DNA of 64,000 nt from Datisca glomerata. Lineage: Eukaryota; Streptophyta; Magnoliopsida; Cucurbitales; Datiscaceae. Below the pieces are notes generated by a model. That model was not told where the DNA came from. It saw nothing but the letters and a program-made list of their open reading frames with translations, and made no database searches. The position numbers and the translations under genes are program-made. Positions 11,236-23,648 of the stretch are shown here, one piece after another (position 1 is the first letter of the stretch; every line of letters starts with the position of its first letter). Where the stretch lies: assembly GCA_003255025.1 (NCBI GenBank), contig QANY01013209.1, forward strand, positions 1,178,001 through 1,242,000, given 5' to 3'.

Positions 11236-12426
11236 AAATTAATTTAAATATTGAATACATAGATAATTTACATAATAAATTATTTTTTTCTCTTCTTGAT
11301 TGACCCTCTAACTTTCTTCATCCATAATTCTATCTCATGATCTGAAATTTTGGCTTAACGTCATTTGACACATGATCAGTGAAATACCAAATTTGTTTCT
11401 CTAAAGATCACCCTCTTCCCCTTCCCCTTTGCGAAACAATCCATTTCCCCATTTCACATGATTTTCAGATTCACCCATCATGTCCTTCTCCCTTCACCCA
11501 TATCCTTATCCCTCACGATTCACCCAATCATCTCCTTCTCCCTTCCTCCTAATCGCCATTTCATTGGAGACGAAATGAAGAAAACCCTTATGTAGATCTT
11601 CCTATTCGAAAGCTCTTATTCGAAAGCTCTTATTAATCAGAGAAGTTTCTTATGCTTCATAATGAAAAATGCATCAACTTCTTTGCTTTCTAGTTTAATT
11701 CATTCCATCCTGAAAGTAATTGAAAAAGTTCATTTTCTTCGTACGTTGTTTCTGAATCATTCTCATCCAAATCCATCAACCCAGTTCATGGTTTTTTAGT
11801 TTTTATTCCTTTTCCTGGAAGAAGCAGGTAAAAGTGGAAAAAATTAGGTATATGTTGTGTATGTGACCATTTAATAACCATATGACGATCAATGGGTAAA
11901 TTTATGGATGAAGAAAGTGGGAGGATCAATAGGGAAGGGAATAAAGTTTAGAAGGTAAATTGATTTTGTGGCAAAGTACAAAATATTCTATGCCATTAAC
12001 CCTAAAATGCTTACGACATTTACTTACATGTGAAAATATGTAAATAAAGAATAATTCAACTATTCTCCCCTACTTCCTACAACCTTCCCGTGTCCCAACA
12101 ACCTTACCAAAATACTTATATATCAAATAATATAATATTACTTTACAAATAAATTTTCAACCTTCCAAGTATCACCAAATATGAAAAATTTACATCAAAC
12201 ATTATCATTAAACTTACCCAATATCTTAAGTTTATGAGTATTAATACTTAACCAACATCAAACGGTAACTAAAGTTAATACTAATAACCATATATTCTAG
12301 AGGTTAATTGTATATGCAGTAGAGAAAACTTAAGTTAAAGTAAAGTCAATCCACTACTTTTAGACTGACTAGTCAAATTACAAGTACACGTACACTGCAT
12401 GTGTATATGTAAAGATGGTTATATTT
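11236..12426. other. AT-rich spacer between pararetrovirus and MULE
   Basis: I recognise no gene. A 15-base tandem duplication around ATTCGAAAGCTCTT occurs near 11605-11635, and a pyrimidine-rich stretch lies at 11405-11560. Confidence 0.45.
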
Positions 12427-12435
12427 GAGTATAAA
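12427..12435. repeat. Left target-site duplication of the MULE
   Basis: GAGTATAAA here and GAGTATGTA at 22608-22616 agree at 7 of 9 positions. Nine bases is the usual Mutator duplication length. Confidence 0.65.
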
Positions 12436-12889
12436 GGGTTTTTGCCTAAAGCAGATCCCTAGACTTTTCGATTTACTAAAAAGGACCCAAACACTAATTT
12501 TGGCTGAGCTGGACCCCTGACCAACATTTCCTTACTTTTTCTTTCCTTATTTCTTCTAATACGCTTCTTACATGGTGTCAAATAAAATGTAAATTTATTC
12601 TTCATCAACACTCAACCTCCACACCCAAAGCCTCCATTATCCTCATTTCTCCTTCTACATTATTCATTTCTTCACCTTCTTCTTTGTCATTTCTTCATCT
12701 TCTTCTTCCTGCTGCAAGAGAAGCTGTTTTACTTGTCCCAACATGTTCTTCATCTTCTTCTTCATGAAAAGCTTGCGAGCAAGTTGTATGTTTAAAGAGT
12801 TTTTTGCATTTTTCATTCAAGAGTTTAAAAATATGTTTTTGGGTTTGTTTGTTACTACACAACATGCATTATGTTGTATGTTTGAAGAA

Positions 12890-13415
12890 TATGCCTACAA
12901 GACGATCTTGTAGTGCTTGTCAATTGCTCAAGATGTTCCTGATGTACGACCAGACAATCTTGTAGTCCTCGTGTGCACTACATGAGCATTACAATATGAT
13001 CTTGTAACACATCGTGTAGTGTACACGATGACTACAAGATCATCTTGTAAAGCATCGTGAAATGCCAAAGATGTTCTTGATGCACTACAAGACGATCTTA
13101 TAATCATTTTTTATGCTATAGATGTGTTACAAGATCATCTTCAACTATAGATAATAACTACGAGATTGTCTTGTAGTCATCATGTAGTGTTCATGATGAG
13201 TTACAAGATCATTTTGTTGTCATCGTGTACACTACTCGATAACTACAAGATCATCTTGTAGTGCATCGTGAACATTTTAAGTAGTCCATGATGCAACAAG
13301 AGGATCTTGTAGTCATATTATACACTACACGATGACTACAAGATCATCTTGTAATCCATAATAAATGTATTGATTAGCTAACAATGCACTACAAGATCAT
13401 CTTGTAACACGTCCT
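12890..13415. repeat. Palindromic repeat cluster 1 (MULE)
   Basis: Many degenerate copies of a roughly 20-base palindromic motif (ACTACAAGATCATCTTGTAG and relatives with GTACACGATGACTACAAG) lie between the left inverted repeat and the transposase start. Confidence 0.8.
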
Positions 13416-13758
13416 TAGACTTTCTGTACATTTTTTTTTAATTTAGGAAGTACTGACTTCCTTCATTGACATATATACAGATATGTCTGAAGTTTGAATT
13501 TTTATAATTCATGATGGAGATTGAAAGAAAACGGGTACATCCTGGTCTTTTAGTGGAGAAAAGACCAAACTGTTAGAGATATCTATAAACTGTTCTTACC
13601 ACGAGCTATCTGGTATATTGCACGGATAACTTCACATAGACGCCTCAAAGTATGATCTATCCATCAAATTTCTTTATAGAACTCATGTACTATACCCTAT
13701 TGCTTAAATTCTAAATGATCGAGATCTATAGTTCTTTATTAAAGAGAATGGATTAGAG

Positions 13759-16141
13759 TTGCTTCAAACCCTATTATTTTTCAGTGCCAAGCTTAAATTT
13801 TTTCCAAGTCAGAGTTGGGTTCTTGAAACTACAATCTCACAGCAACCTCTACGTGAAAGTATTTCTTACTTAGAGAGTGTTGATTATTTTGATAGGAACT
13901 ATAATTATCTTGGGAGAGATGATGATGGATTTTTTCATGATGATAATGATGGATTTGGTGACAATAATGATGATTTTTATGATGATGACGTTGATGATGA
14001 TGATGGTTTTGATCAGGAGGCGTATGATGAAGCCATCCGTGGAGATGACCCTAATAAAATCATCTGTGGAGATGACCCAACGACAATACAAAATTTGAAT
14101 ACATGACCAGAAGCTAAGTCCACTCGACCTATGTCATTACGACCTAAGTTGAATGAGGAATTACCTGAGTTTAGTGAGCAACGGGTTGATTTGAATCATC
14201 TAGTATTAGACACAATAAGTATGGATGAGTTGTACAATGATAAAGGTAAGTTGGTCAGGGTTGCTCGTATGATGGCCATCCATCAAAATTTTGAGTTTTG
14301 GGTCTTCAAGTCAAAACCTTAGATGTTGGAGCTTATACGTGTACATTTGAAGTCTTGAGATATAAACACAATCAAGCTTCATTTTTGTTGATTGGTCATT
14401 GTATAAGGTCTGAATACACAGTTGTTAGACGAATGTATAGTCCAAAAGACATAATGGAAGATGTTCGACTTGATCTTAGTGTCAACATTAATTACCATAA
14501 GGCTTGGAGAGCTATGAAATATGCATTGGGATTAGTTCGAGGGTCACCTGAAGATAACTATAGGATGTTTCCATCATATTGTCAAACGTTAGAATAAAAA
14601 CTCTAGGTATTTATTTCATATATTCTATTTTAAGGTCTACAAGTTGTCCATGTAATCATATTATAGTCTACACGGCGGGTGGATGATGATCATGTACCCA
14701 TCTTGTAGACTACAAGATGGGGACACAATGATCTTATACCATCTTGTAGTCTACAAGATCATTATAGGGACATCGTGTACCACTCTTGTAATCTACAAGA
14801 CGGATACACGATCATCGTGTACCATCTTGTAGACTACAATATCAGTACAAGGACATATTGTACCCATCTTGTATTCTATATATTTTTTTGATTTTAATAC
14901 TGCAATATTAAATATTGTTTAGATACTATAACACATATAGAGACCAATATGCATGATCATTTAAAATATTTTTCATGGATCCTGGACCATCTGTTCGTGG
15001 ATTTTTTAGCTGTATACGACCTGTCATTGCTGTTGACAGAATGACCTTAAAAGCCAAATACAATGGGGTGTTATTTGTTACAACAACGAATGATGAGAAT
15101 AACCAAGTCTATCCCATTGCATTTAGGATTGCCGATTCAGAAAATAATGCATGAGAATGGTTCTCTGTAAAATTTATGATATAATCGGTGATCCGGAAGA
15201 CTTGGTGTTCATATTTGATAGGCATACAAGTACACTAAATGGTGTACATGTTGTCTTTCTAATGCACTCCATGAAGCTTGCATATCTATATGAGCCAAAA
15301 TATCAAATCAATTTTTAAAAAAGATGGTGCAGTCGCATTGTTTATGAAAGCAACCAAGGCATACCGTATATCAAAATATGATCGACCGATGCCTCATTTT
15401 ACTGTTGCATTTCTGACAGTCTTAAACATGTGTTTGATTGGATAGTTGAAAGGTGGGCACATTCCCATTTTGATGGAAGGCGATACAATATAATGAACAT
15501 AAATATCACGAAATGTTTGAATGAGATTTTGAAATATGCAAGAAAGCTTCCCATAATATGCCTTGTAGAACATATTCATGACATTTTGAAAGATTCTAGA
15601 AAGCTTCCCATAATATGCCTTCCCAAATGACATATTGGATTGAGGTGGAGCTTAAAAAGAAGCATCTTGAATCACGACCATTATCATTGTTTCCTTCCGA
15701 TTTCATGAGTTTTGTGTCGCGGGTGGGGGTAGGGAAGCAGTGCTAAACTTACATCTCAAGACAAGTACGTGCTGAGAATTTGATCTTGATCAAATTCCAT
15801 GCAAGCATGCGTCAGTTGCATGTTGGTTGCGTAATCTTTTCGCATACTATGTGCTCGAGGTACTATCAAAACGAGGCCCTACTTGCCGCGTATGCAGAAA
15901 TAATATATCATCTCAGAGATCAAACAGATTTGGTCATCAGCCAAGGAGTTTAAGAAAAGTTGGTATTGCCTCCTATAACGTGGTGGCAAAGTGGCAGACC
16001 AAGGACGCGAAGAATTCCATCTAGAGGTGAGGATGTAATAAGAAGGAAGTGCACACGTTGTGGGCAAATTGACCGCAACCGACAAACATGCATAAATCCA
16101 ATTTCTCTTTCTCAACAGGATGGCCTATCCACTGCCTACTA
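13759..16141 (+). pseudogene. mudrA-type (MULE) transposase, decayed
   Basis: The N-terminal part (13759-14100) carries a long acidic run (DDDD..D, 13915-14010). The MULE N-terminal domain follows at 14131-14597, ending with the family segment YHKAWRAMKYALGLVRGSPE. After a repeat-filled gap (probably an intron) the DDE core begins at 14975: RPVIAVD, with Asp at 15035-15037, then QVYPIAFRIADSEN and FIFDRH, with Asp at 15217-15219. The usual catalytic Glu of the AYR-SEF segment reads Lys (AYRISKYD) in this copy. The C-terminal part has the PSRGE segment and a zinc knuckle at 16050-16091 (CTRCGQIDRNRQTC), in which the histidine of the CCHC motif is replaced. Stops and shifts occur throughout the second half. 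The protein would cut and join the element's ends, but this copy cannot. Confidence 0.8.
14636..14880. repeat. Palindromic repeat cluster 2 (MULE, inside transposase gap)
   Basis: Repeats of CTACAAGATGG / CCATCTTGTAG with ACACGATCATCGTGTA between them fill the space between the transposase coding segments ending at 14597 and starting near 14975. The position suggests that they lie in an intron. Confidence 0.8.
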
Positions 16142-16217
16142 AAATGTAAATATTTAAATATTAATATCGATACCAATTTACTTTACTATTTTTAAGTTAA
16201 ATTTAAAATATATAGAC

Positions 16218-16375
16218 TTGAGTATACTGTCACGATGACCATGAAATTTACTTTACTGTCACGATGACCAAGAATTCATTGTGTAGCCTACAAGAAGGCT
16301 ACACGATGACCATGAAGTCACCGTGTAGTCTACAAGAAGGCTACACGAAGACTACAAGAGACTACACGATGATAA
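16218..16375. repeat. Palindromic repeat cluster 3 (MULE, between the two convergent genes)
   Basis: TCACGATGACCATGAA, GTGTAGCCTACAAGAAGGCTACACGA and related copies occur right after the transposase end and before the 3' end of the Ulp1-like gene. Confidence 0.75.
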
Positions 16376-17579
16376 CAAAATTGGAATTTAAACAGCATAT
16401 AATATAAATAATCAAGTATTCAATAGCACATAAAAAAATTGGGCATTCAAGACCATAAACCATGTAAAGTATAACAATACATATCCAAGTTATAAAAAAA
16501 TTATTTCTTTTCATGTTCACGTACAAATAACTCAACTGCCATTTTTTACGATATTCTAGCATTTTTTTGAGTTATTTCTTCAAGATTCATCTCGTATGTG
16601 ATGGCTTCGACAAACTTCAGGGAGAATACTGAACAATCAAAGCTATAAACACATGAAATGTAAAAACACAATTAAATAATATGTATGGAATTATAAGTGT
16701 ATAGTGAACTTTAAAAAATATGTATATTTCACTTACGCATTCTCTTGTTGTGGAACCTTCATGACCTCAAACATTCACGGCTCTTTGGGTTTCACCTCCG
16801 GTCTCTTCTTATAAATGTTCATGGCTTGAAGCTGAAGAGGGATTATCTTCATATAAGGTTTCATCAAATGAAGATATATGGAGCGTTCATATGGCATGTT
16901 TATGGTGTTGTAAATACGAATTAACCGGCCATTCAAATCAAGTTTCACCACTATCCAATGACTATTATTCACATTCATTGGAAACACAGTCTATAGAAAT
17001 TGATAGATAAGAAGAAATATTGGCCTTTATAAGTGAAAAAGTATGTTTACTAGCTTTTTTACAAGGCATACCTTATCAGAAAATCTCTAGGCCCTTCCAA
17101 AATTTTTCTGCAAGACAAGGACTGAAAACCAAAGAGGATCATCAACCTCGAAGTCATAAGCCATAAGATCTTGACTAAATTCTTCCATTTAGCGGGACTG
17201 GTTTCCCCTTAATGTCACAGGAAACATTGTAAAGCAATAAAAAATTGTCATGAAGTGTACATGTTGCCCATGGGGGCATCGTGTAGACGACATGAAGTTA
17301 AAAAATATCTTACTTACCTGCATAATCAAATCACTCACAGAGACTCTTATGTGAGGGTTATCATCCTGCAAATCCCTCCGAATGAGCTCTACGTATGCAT
17401 CGATATGCTGCAATGTAATAAAGATTACATAAAATATTTATATTTATTCAAAACACCACATTAAAAATTATTATAAATAATTGCTTACAACTACTTTCTT
17501 GTTCTTGTACAACGTAATTACAGATCGGCTTTAGGAGTTTTATGATGAAGATTTAAATGCCTACAAAATAAATGTGTAC

Positions 17580-17832
17580 ATGAGCATCCTCTAACCACCG
17601 TTTAGCTTACACGATGGTATACAAACATCTTATAACCATCGTGTAGACTACATTATGGTTAGACGGACATCTTGTAACCATCTTGTAGCCTACAAGATGG
17701 TTACACGAACATCTTATAACCATCGTGTAGCCTACAAAATGGTTACACAATGTCCCTGTAACCATCTTATAGCCTACACAATGGTTACATGGATATCTTG
17801 TAGTCTACAAGATGGTTACAAGGACATTACTG
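17580..17832. repeat. Palindromic repeat cluster 4 (MULE, inside Ulp1-like gene)
   Basis: About six units of CTACAAGATGGTTACA alternating with CATCTTGTAACCATCGTGTAG lie between peptidase-gene segments. Units are close to 40 bases when both halves are counted. Confidence 0.85.
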
Positions 17833-18669
17833 AACTTACCTTGCACTTGGGGAGTTGAATCAGACTTCAAACCTTGCTTTATCATCTGAAGAGACCGAGT
17901 TAAATGGTTGGAGAGGTTTGAAGTCTGTATCAGAAATGACTGCCTATTCTACTTTCTCCTTGCTCCGCTTTTTTTTTCCTTTTCATGTTACCCAAGTAGG
18001 TGACCCAAGATCACTTTGTCATCCACTTGCCAAGGAAGACGAGCTCTTCTTCTTCTTCTCCTCTTGGACCGCTCCTCTAATCTAACGGAATCCATTTAGT
18101 AAGAGATTATCGATCAACGACAACTTCATCGTTGTGATGCTCTTCTTATTTTTCTGTTTATTTTTCTTCTTCTTTTCTTTATTTTTCTTCTTCTTCCTCA
18201 TAATTATTTTCTTCTTTATTTTCTTCCATTCTCCCTTCCTTTTATTTTTCTATTTTCCTTCTTCTTCTTCTTCTTCTTTTTTCCCTCCTCTTCTTGCCTC
18301 TCCCCCATTGACATCCATCATATCTACATTGTCGGTGGGAGATCGAGCAACAAATGAGTAATCATCCATACGGGATGTTACCAAGTGATACATCAAAATG
18401 TTGTTCTGGGAAACTGCATAGGAAATGTCTGATTGCATGGACAACATCTTCTTATCCATTGATGAAATCTTCGCGTCCATTGCAATCATAAATTTTCTCA
18501 TCTAAAGATCCCCAATATTCTCCTTGGGCTTTTTACCACCCTCGACTTTCTTAAAAAGAGACTTTCTCATCCTCAGACCTCTCCATCTTCTCGTCAACAT
18601 CATCCTCTGCTACCACGGTAAGGTTAGATGAGACGTCAATTGAAAATACATGTAATAAATTAGATAAGA

Positions 18670-19100
18670 CCGTTATAACATGGGTACATGATGATCTTGT
18701 AGTCAGCATGATGGTTACAAGATGTCCCTGTAGCCATCCTGTAGGCTACAAGACGAGTACACGATCATCATGTACCTATCGTGTAAACTACAAGATGGTT
18801 ACAAGATATCCATGTAACCATCGTGTAGTCTACAATAGGGGCACACGAACATTGTGTACCCATCGTGTAATCAATAAGTAGGGTACACGATCATTGTTTA
18901 CCCATCTTGTAGACTACATGATACTTACAGGGACATCTTGCACCCATTATATCATTTACAAGTAGGGTACTTGATCATCATGTACCTATCTTATAGACTA
19001 CACGATGGTTATATGAACATCTTGTACCTATCCAGTAGTCTACAAGGAGGGTGCACGATAATCATGTACCCTTCTTGTAGACTACATAATGGTTTCAACA
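18670..19100. repeat. Palindromic repeat cluster 5 (MULE, inside Ulp1-like gene)
   Basis: This is the longest cluster on the right side. GTACACGATCATCATGTACC and CTACAAGATGGTTACAAGAT variants repeat about every 40 bases, between the linker exon and the DUF1985 exon. Confidence 0.85.
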
Positions 19101-19543
19101 AGGTTATATGAGGATCTTGAACATATCTTCTCCTTCAGGTGTTGCTCTCTTGCTACTGATTTACAACTTGTTTCCTCCTCCAGATCCGTAGGGATCAAGG
19201 ATGATTGGACTGTCAACTGATATTACAAGTAATATATATCAATATATTAGGCAGCTTTAATATGATCTTGTAGCCATCATGAAGTTTAGAATTCACAACT
19301 TATATCTTTGTTTGAAAAAAATTCTTTTTGTAGTTCTCAATTGGTACCACTATTGTTGAACACCAGTTGAGAATTCTTAGTATCTTTGTCGCAACCTTAG
19401 TTTAGTAAGCATTCCCAATCAATGAGATAACTTCAAATATCCATGAGGCCATGAACCAAAACCATCCATTTTGGATCAACAAGGGTCCGACTCTCCTTAT
19501 TTAATAGAAAATGCTTCAGGAAATAAATGATAGCGATCTTCAC

Positions 19544-21781
19544 TGCTGGTTGGAAGCGTGGAAGAGTGTGACCTTTTAAAAAAATAAAGTTTTAATAAAA
19601 ATTGAATATTTTATAAACAAAACTTACGCAACGCCACGATAACCAAATAAAAACTTTTATTGAAAACTCTTTTTCAATCAGTCAGGATCTATTATATATT
19701 TATAAGTTAAATGTACAACATACAAGATTAAGAATCATATACCTCTTATAGTCTATATCAAGTGTCCTTACAAAAAGCGATCGATCATTTGTTCTCACAA
19801 AATCGTTCCAATGATCAGTAGACTCTGAGATCCACACCAAGATCTTCCAAGTTAATTCACAACATACTAGGACGTGTGTGGGCACGCAGAATATTACAAG
19901 ACACTTTTTCTGTCTCTAGATGTTCTCAAAACATGAGATCGAGAGATTTACTAGGAAAGTCTTTACTAAGATGATTCTCTAAAAGAACGTGATGATTATT
20001 CTTTTTAGAGATTTGATTAACATTTAATCACGGAAGAAAAACTCTCACGGACACTAATCGTGTTCTCAATTCAACTTTTGATTGACGAACTGATTATCTC
20101 ATCTTCTTTCAACAACCTAGGTCATTAGAATATTATCTGTATATATTCTAGATAATGGCATATCAGATTTTTTTGAATAAATGAGAAGTAATATTTAATT
20201 ATAAAATTATCAATTGCAATGGGACCTACTATAATTGTGCACAACTACAATGCCACATGACACTACTGTGTGCCGTGAGCCAGCACAGTGCCTCACGACA
20301 CTACTGTAGTGCCCTATGATACTACAGTGTTGCACACTCACTACACTAGTGTCATGTGGCATCACAATAATCAATGTCAATTTTTAATACCCTATCAGTG
20401 ATTGACACGTGAAATTACTGTGAATTAAATATTTATTTAAATCAGATAATTATCTAGATACCAGTTAATTCAAAATTAACATATCTGATTATCCCTATCA
20501 ACTAACTTATTTGTTATTTCACAAATAATAGATTTAGTTGATTTAAATTATTATCTACTAATAATTTAATTATCTCAAATTAGATATTCTGTCTCACTTA
20601 TGATAATTAAAAAATATCAATGATTATATATAAATATATATATATATATCATTTCCAAAAATTATATTTAAATATATAAATAATTTAATTAATTAATCAC
20701 ACATAATTATCTCATAATTATGTATTTGCCCCATAATAAAAATTCCATTTGCAAGTCAGTCATTTTCTCATATCCTAAAATATTCACACCCTAGACATCA
20801 TAGTATAGATGTGACTTGGGGACCATGAACCTGTAATTCTAAGCTCTAATAAACCATATTATTGATTAAACTCTTTAATTAAATATTCTTATTTATTAAT
20901 TCTATTATTACTCCATTATAAATATGAAACTGCACTCTTACAGATTATAGAATGTATTTACAGAGTATTCTCATGTATTTTGCTGACATAATCATTTCAT
21001 GTAATTCTGTCCTCCAATTATTGGTTCATAAATTACCGTTCTACAATTTTAATTACATCTTGATCCATAAGTACCATTAATCCACTAGTGAATGGCTAAT
21101 TTATAATTTTATTATAAATTTGAGCTCAATAACCATTCAGTTCCAGTATGAACAGTTAAGGAAACCAATATACGATCCGTTAGGAAAGCTTAGATTCTAA
21201 ATCTTATAAGATCATTTCCCCAGCCATCCACATCACTGAATCTCTAAAATAAGAGTCACTAGACTGATTAACAAAAAAACCTTAATGAGTGAATCAAAAG
21301 ATCTAGTAGACATGTATATGAGCTAATGACTACTCATGGTTCAGACTGATCTACATATAATCATCGAATTGATGTGTATTAAATATTTATGATAAATGGC
21401 ACATTAATAAAGATATTAATTCACATCGATCATGTCATATATAATTTTATTATATAAAGTACTTTCACTAAGATGTATATCCACATCAATGATCCAGATC
21501 TAGATCACATATATTCATAATACTTAGTGAGCCGTACTAGCAACCATTCATTAAAAATTTCATAATTTAATATGTTGCTGATAATTTTATTTATTATCTA
21601 TGATCATAATCCTCTTGTACTAATATAAGATCATAGTCTCATTAATGAATATAAAATTTTCAAATATTTATATAAATTATTAAACAATAATTTAAAAGAA
21701 CAATTATAAGAAAAATGTAATCTTCTTTAACTTTCATATCAAAATGTAAATACAAATATTTTGAGGGCATAACCCCCAACA
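19544..21781 (-). mobile_element. Solo LTR (Copia-like) inside the MULE's DUF1985 exon
   Basis: On the minus strand it starts TGTTGGGGGTTATGCCCTC and ends CCAACCAGCA, so it has TG...CA ends. It is flanked by a perfect 5-bp duplication TTCAC (19539-19543 and 21782-21786). It is 2238 bp with no coding content, AT-rich, and includes a (TA)n run at about 20634-20650. No primer site or second LTR is nearby, so this is the scar of recombination between two LTRs. Removing it with one TTCAC rejoins an open DUF1985 frame on the minus strand. The start sequence resembles Angela/Tork-type Copia LTRs, but the lineage is uncertain. Confidence 0.9.
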
Positions 21782-22616
21782 TTCACAACATCAGAATCTA
21801 CCCCAGATTCTTAAACTTTTCCTCCAAAGCAGCCATGGATATTTTCTGTACTTTGCATATCCTGTTGGGGCCACGTGTCTTCTTCTCGTCACGAGCCGCA
21901 CCGAACCTCAGTCATGTCACTAATGCGAACTCTTTCTTGGAGAAGCAGATTGGCTTCTCGTTGACCAGAAAAAAATCTCACCCTCAGAAGCAAGATCAAA
22001 ACTTGGTGGCAGAAAATTTTAGTATTGGGATATCTAGAAAATGCCCAAAGCATGTCCCCCTAAAGAGGGATAGCTGAGTGTCAGTCATCTTCTTCTCGAT
22101 GTCCTCGATAACATGGGCATTACAGTAAAAGGAGACATAAACCTAGAAACCCTATAGAAAAAACTAGAGAAACACCTAGAAACACAGAGAACCATAGATA
22201 GAAACCCAAGAGAAAAAACCCAAAAACTCAAAAATTCGAGAAAGAAACATACCTTGTTGTGAAGTTTACTGTGAGAGACGAGGTTCGATGTGATTTTGAA
22301 AGAGACAGAGAGAAATTGCAGTGATTTGAGAGAGAGTTAGAAAGAGAGAGAGTTGTTCGTTCGAGTACGAGAAAATGAAGAAATGAGATAGTACACAAAG
22401 AAAAAGGAGGGTACATGAAACATCAGGTTGAATAGCCGAGAAGTTACTTTATGAAAATGTGTAATTATGATTGATTTAATTTGATTTTTTTTCTTTTTTG
22501 CCATCATTTGAAATTCATGAAGGGGCATTCCAGTTCAACAAAAATTAATGTTTGGGTCATTTTTAGTAAATTAGAAAATATAGGGGGTTCATTTTAGGTA
22601 AAAACCTGAGTATGTA

Positions 22617-22977
22617 TTCATACTAGTTTTTAACTAAGAAAGGTAGTCCTCACATCCTCGGTTACAAATGGACGGCCAAGCAAAACGATAATCAAATGTC
22701 CAAATAATTCGACTATAATCTCATTGGCGCAAAATCTCCTTTGAAACAACATAAACAATATCTCCTTTAAAATCAACAAAAAAAATTACATATCAACAAA
22801 AAACAAATGCCAAAAAATAGGGGTTATTAACACTAAGACTGTTTGGTTCGCACAATTTAGACTGATCATCACAATTTAATTGTTGATAATTCAATTATGT
22901 GCAATTCAATTATTTGTAAAAGATGATTGTCATGTTTGATTCTACATTATAATCTATGAAGTGATGAGTAATAATTT
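22617..22977. other. Spacer, no gene
   Basis: AT-rich non-coding DNA right of the MULE. GTTTGGTTCGCACAATTTAG near 22848 is reminiscent of hAT-type MITE ends, but no partner end was confirmed. Confidence 0.4.
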
Positions 22978-23648
22978 AAGAAGTACGGACACTGACACGC
23001 GACACAGATACGACACGACACCGACACGTTGACACATTATTTTTTAAAAATGTAGAATACGAGGATACATTATATATACAATTCTACACACACACACACA
23101 CTCATATATATAATACTATTAATAAGTATAAAAGTAGATATTTACATAAAAACTAATTACAGTATCGGTCATATCAAGAAGATGAATTAAAATAGCTCAC
23201 TAGTTAGAGATGCAGCCGATTAATCGAGTGAGTTTTAGTTTTATAAAGTTTAAAGTTTAAGGGTTTTGGCAATAAAAAGATTTTATATCATTTTATATTT
23301 AATATATTTTAAAATTTAACTTTCTTTCTTTTCTTTTCTCACCCTTTACTCTTTCTTTATTTACAAGTTAAAATGTTGTTATTTTATATCATTTATATTT
23401 TATTATTTAATTTTTTTTCCAAAAATGTGTCTAAAAAGTGTCGGGAACATGTCCTGGTGTGTCCGACACGTGTGAGAATGTGTACTGGCGTGTCTGACAC
23501 ATGTCCAAAAATAAAAAAAAATTAAAATCAAAATTCAGACAGGATTTTGTCGTGTCAGACACATGTCAGAGGGTGTCAGAAGCATGTCGGTATCCGAGAT
23601 GTGTCCGACACCGACACTCTGCATAAATTGAAGTGTTGGTGCTTCTTA
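22978..23648. mobile_element. GACAC/GTGTC-rich non-autonomous inverted-repeat element
   Basis: The left end (AAGAAGTACGGACACTGACAC) and the reverse complement of the right end (TAAGAAGCACCAACACTTC, then GAGTGTCGGTGTCGGACAC) are related. Both flanks hold dense GACAC or GTGTC copies (23000-23035 and 23430-23615). The middle is AT-rich and non-coding. No clear target duplication was found. Confidence 0.55.

Larger units (their letters stand above)
16500..22080 (-). pseudogene. DUF1985 / Ulp1-type C48 peptidase gene of the MULE
   Basis: Read on the minus strand from 22080 downwards. FGHFLDIP-type sequence near 22045-22020 and VVKIAIIYFLKHFLL, which is continuous only if the solo LTR at 19544-21781 is removed, are DUF1985 hallmarks. 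A lysine/glutamate-rich linker lies at 18130-18320. A 75-codon segment is at 17413-17190. The peptidase domain has NSHWIVVKLDL (His at 16958-16960), then RIYNTI where the catalytic Asp should be (Asn at 16907-16909), PQQ near 16755, and DCSVFSLKFVEAI with the catalytic Cys at 16633-16635. C48 enzymes cleave SUMO-type tails. The role of such genes in MULEs is unknown. Exons are separated by repeat clusters 4 and 5. The Asp loss, the LTR insertion and several stops make a working product unlikely. Confidence 0.75.
12436..22607. mobile_element. Mutator-like element carrying a transposase and an Ulp1-type gene
   Basis: The terminal inverted repeats are 12436-12521 and 22522-22607. The left begins GGGTTTTTGCCTAAA and the reverse complement of the right begins AGGTTTTTACCTAAA; about three quarters of positions match by eye, with an unbroken ATTTACTAAAAA core. 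Inside are a decayed mudrA-type transposase (+, 13759-16141) and a convergent DUF1985/C48 peptidase gene (-, 16500-22080). MULEs carrying Ulp1-like genes are a known plant group. About 7.9 kb belongs to the MULE; 2.2 kb is an inserted solo LTR. Five clusters of one palindromic repeat fill the gaps between exons. Confidence 0.85.

Noticed and set aside
13870..14098. Open frames on the minus strand and in the other plus frames of the acidic run
   Set aside because: They are shadows of the GAT-rich transposase N-terminus and give isoleucine- or methionine-rich nonsense.
17655..17858. 67-codon open frame with repeated MVTRTSYNH-type units
   Set aside because: It is the translation of palindromic repeat cluster 4, without start context or homology.
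18134..18361. Phenylalanine-rich plus-strand frame resembling a membrane protein
   Set aside because: It is the antisense of the lysine/glutamate-rich linker of the Ulp1-like gene.
12890..19100. CRISPR-like arrays
   Set aside because: The repeats are degenerate, palindromic and without regular unique spacers. They lie in a plant transposon, not a prokaryotic genome.
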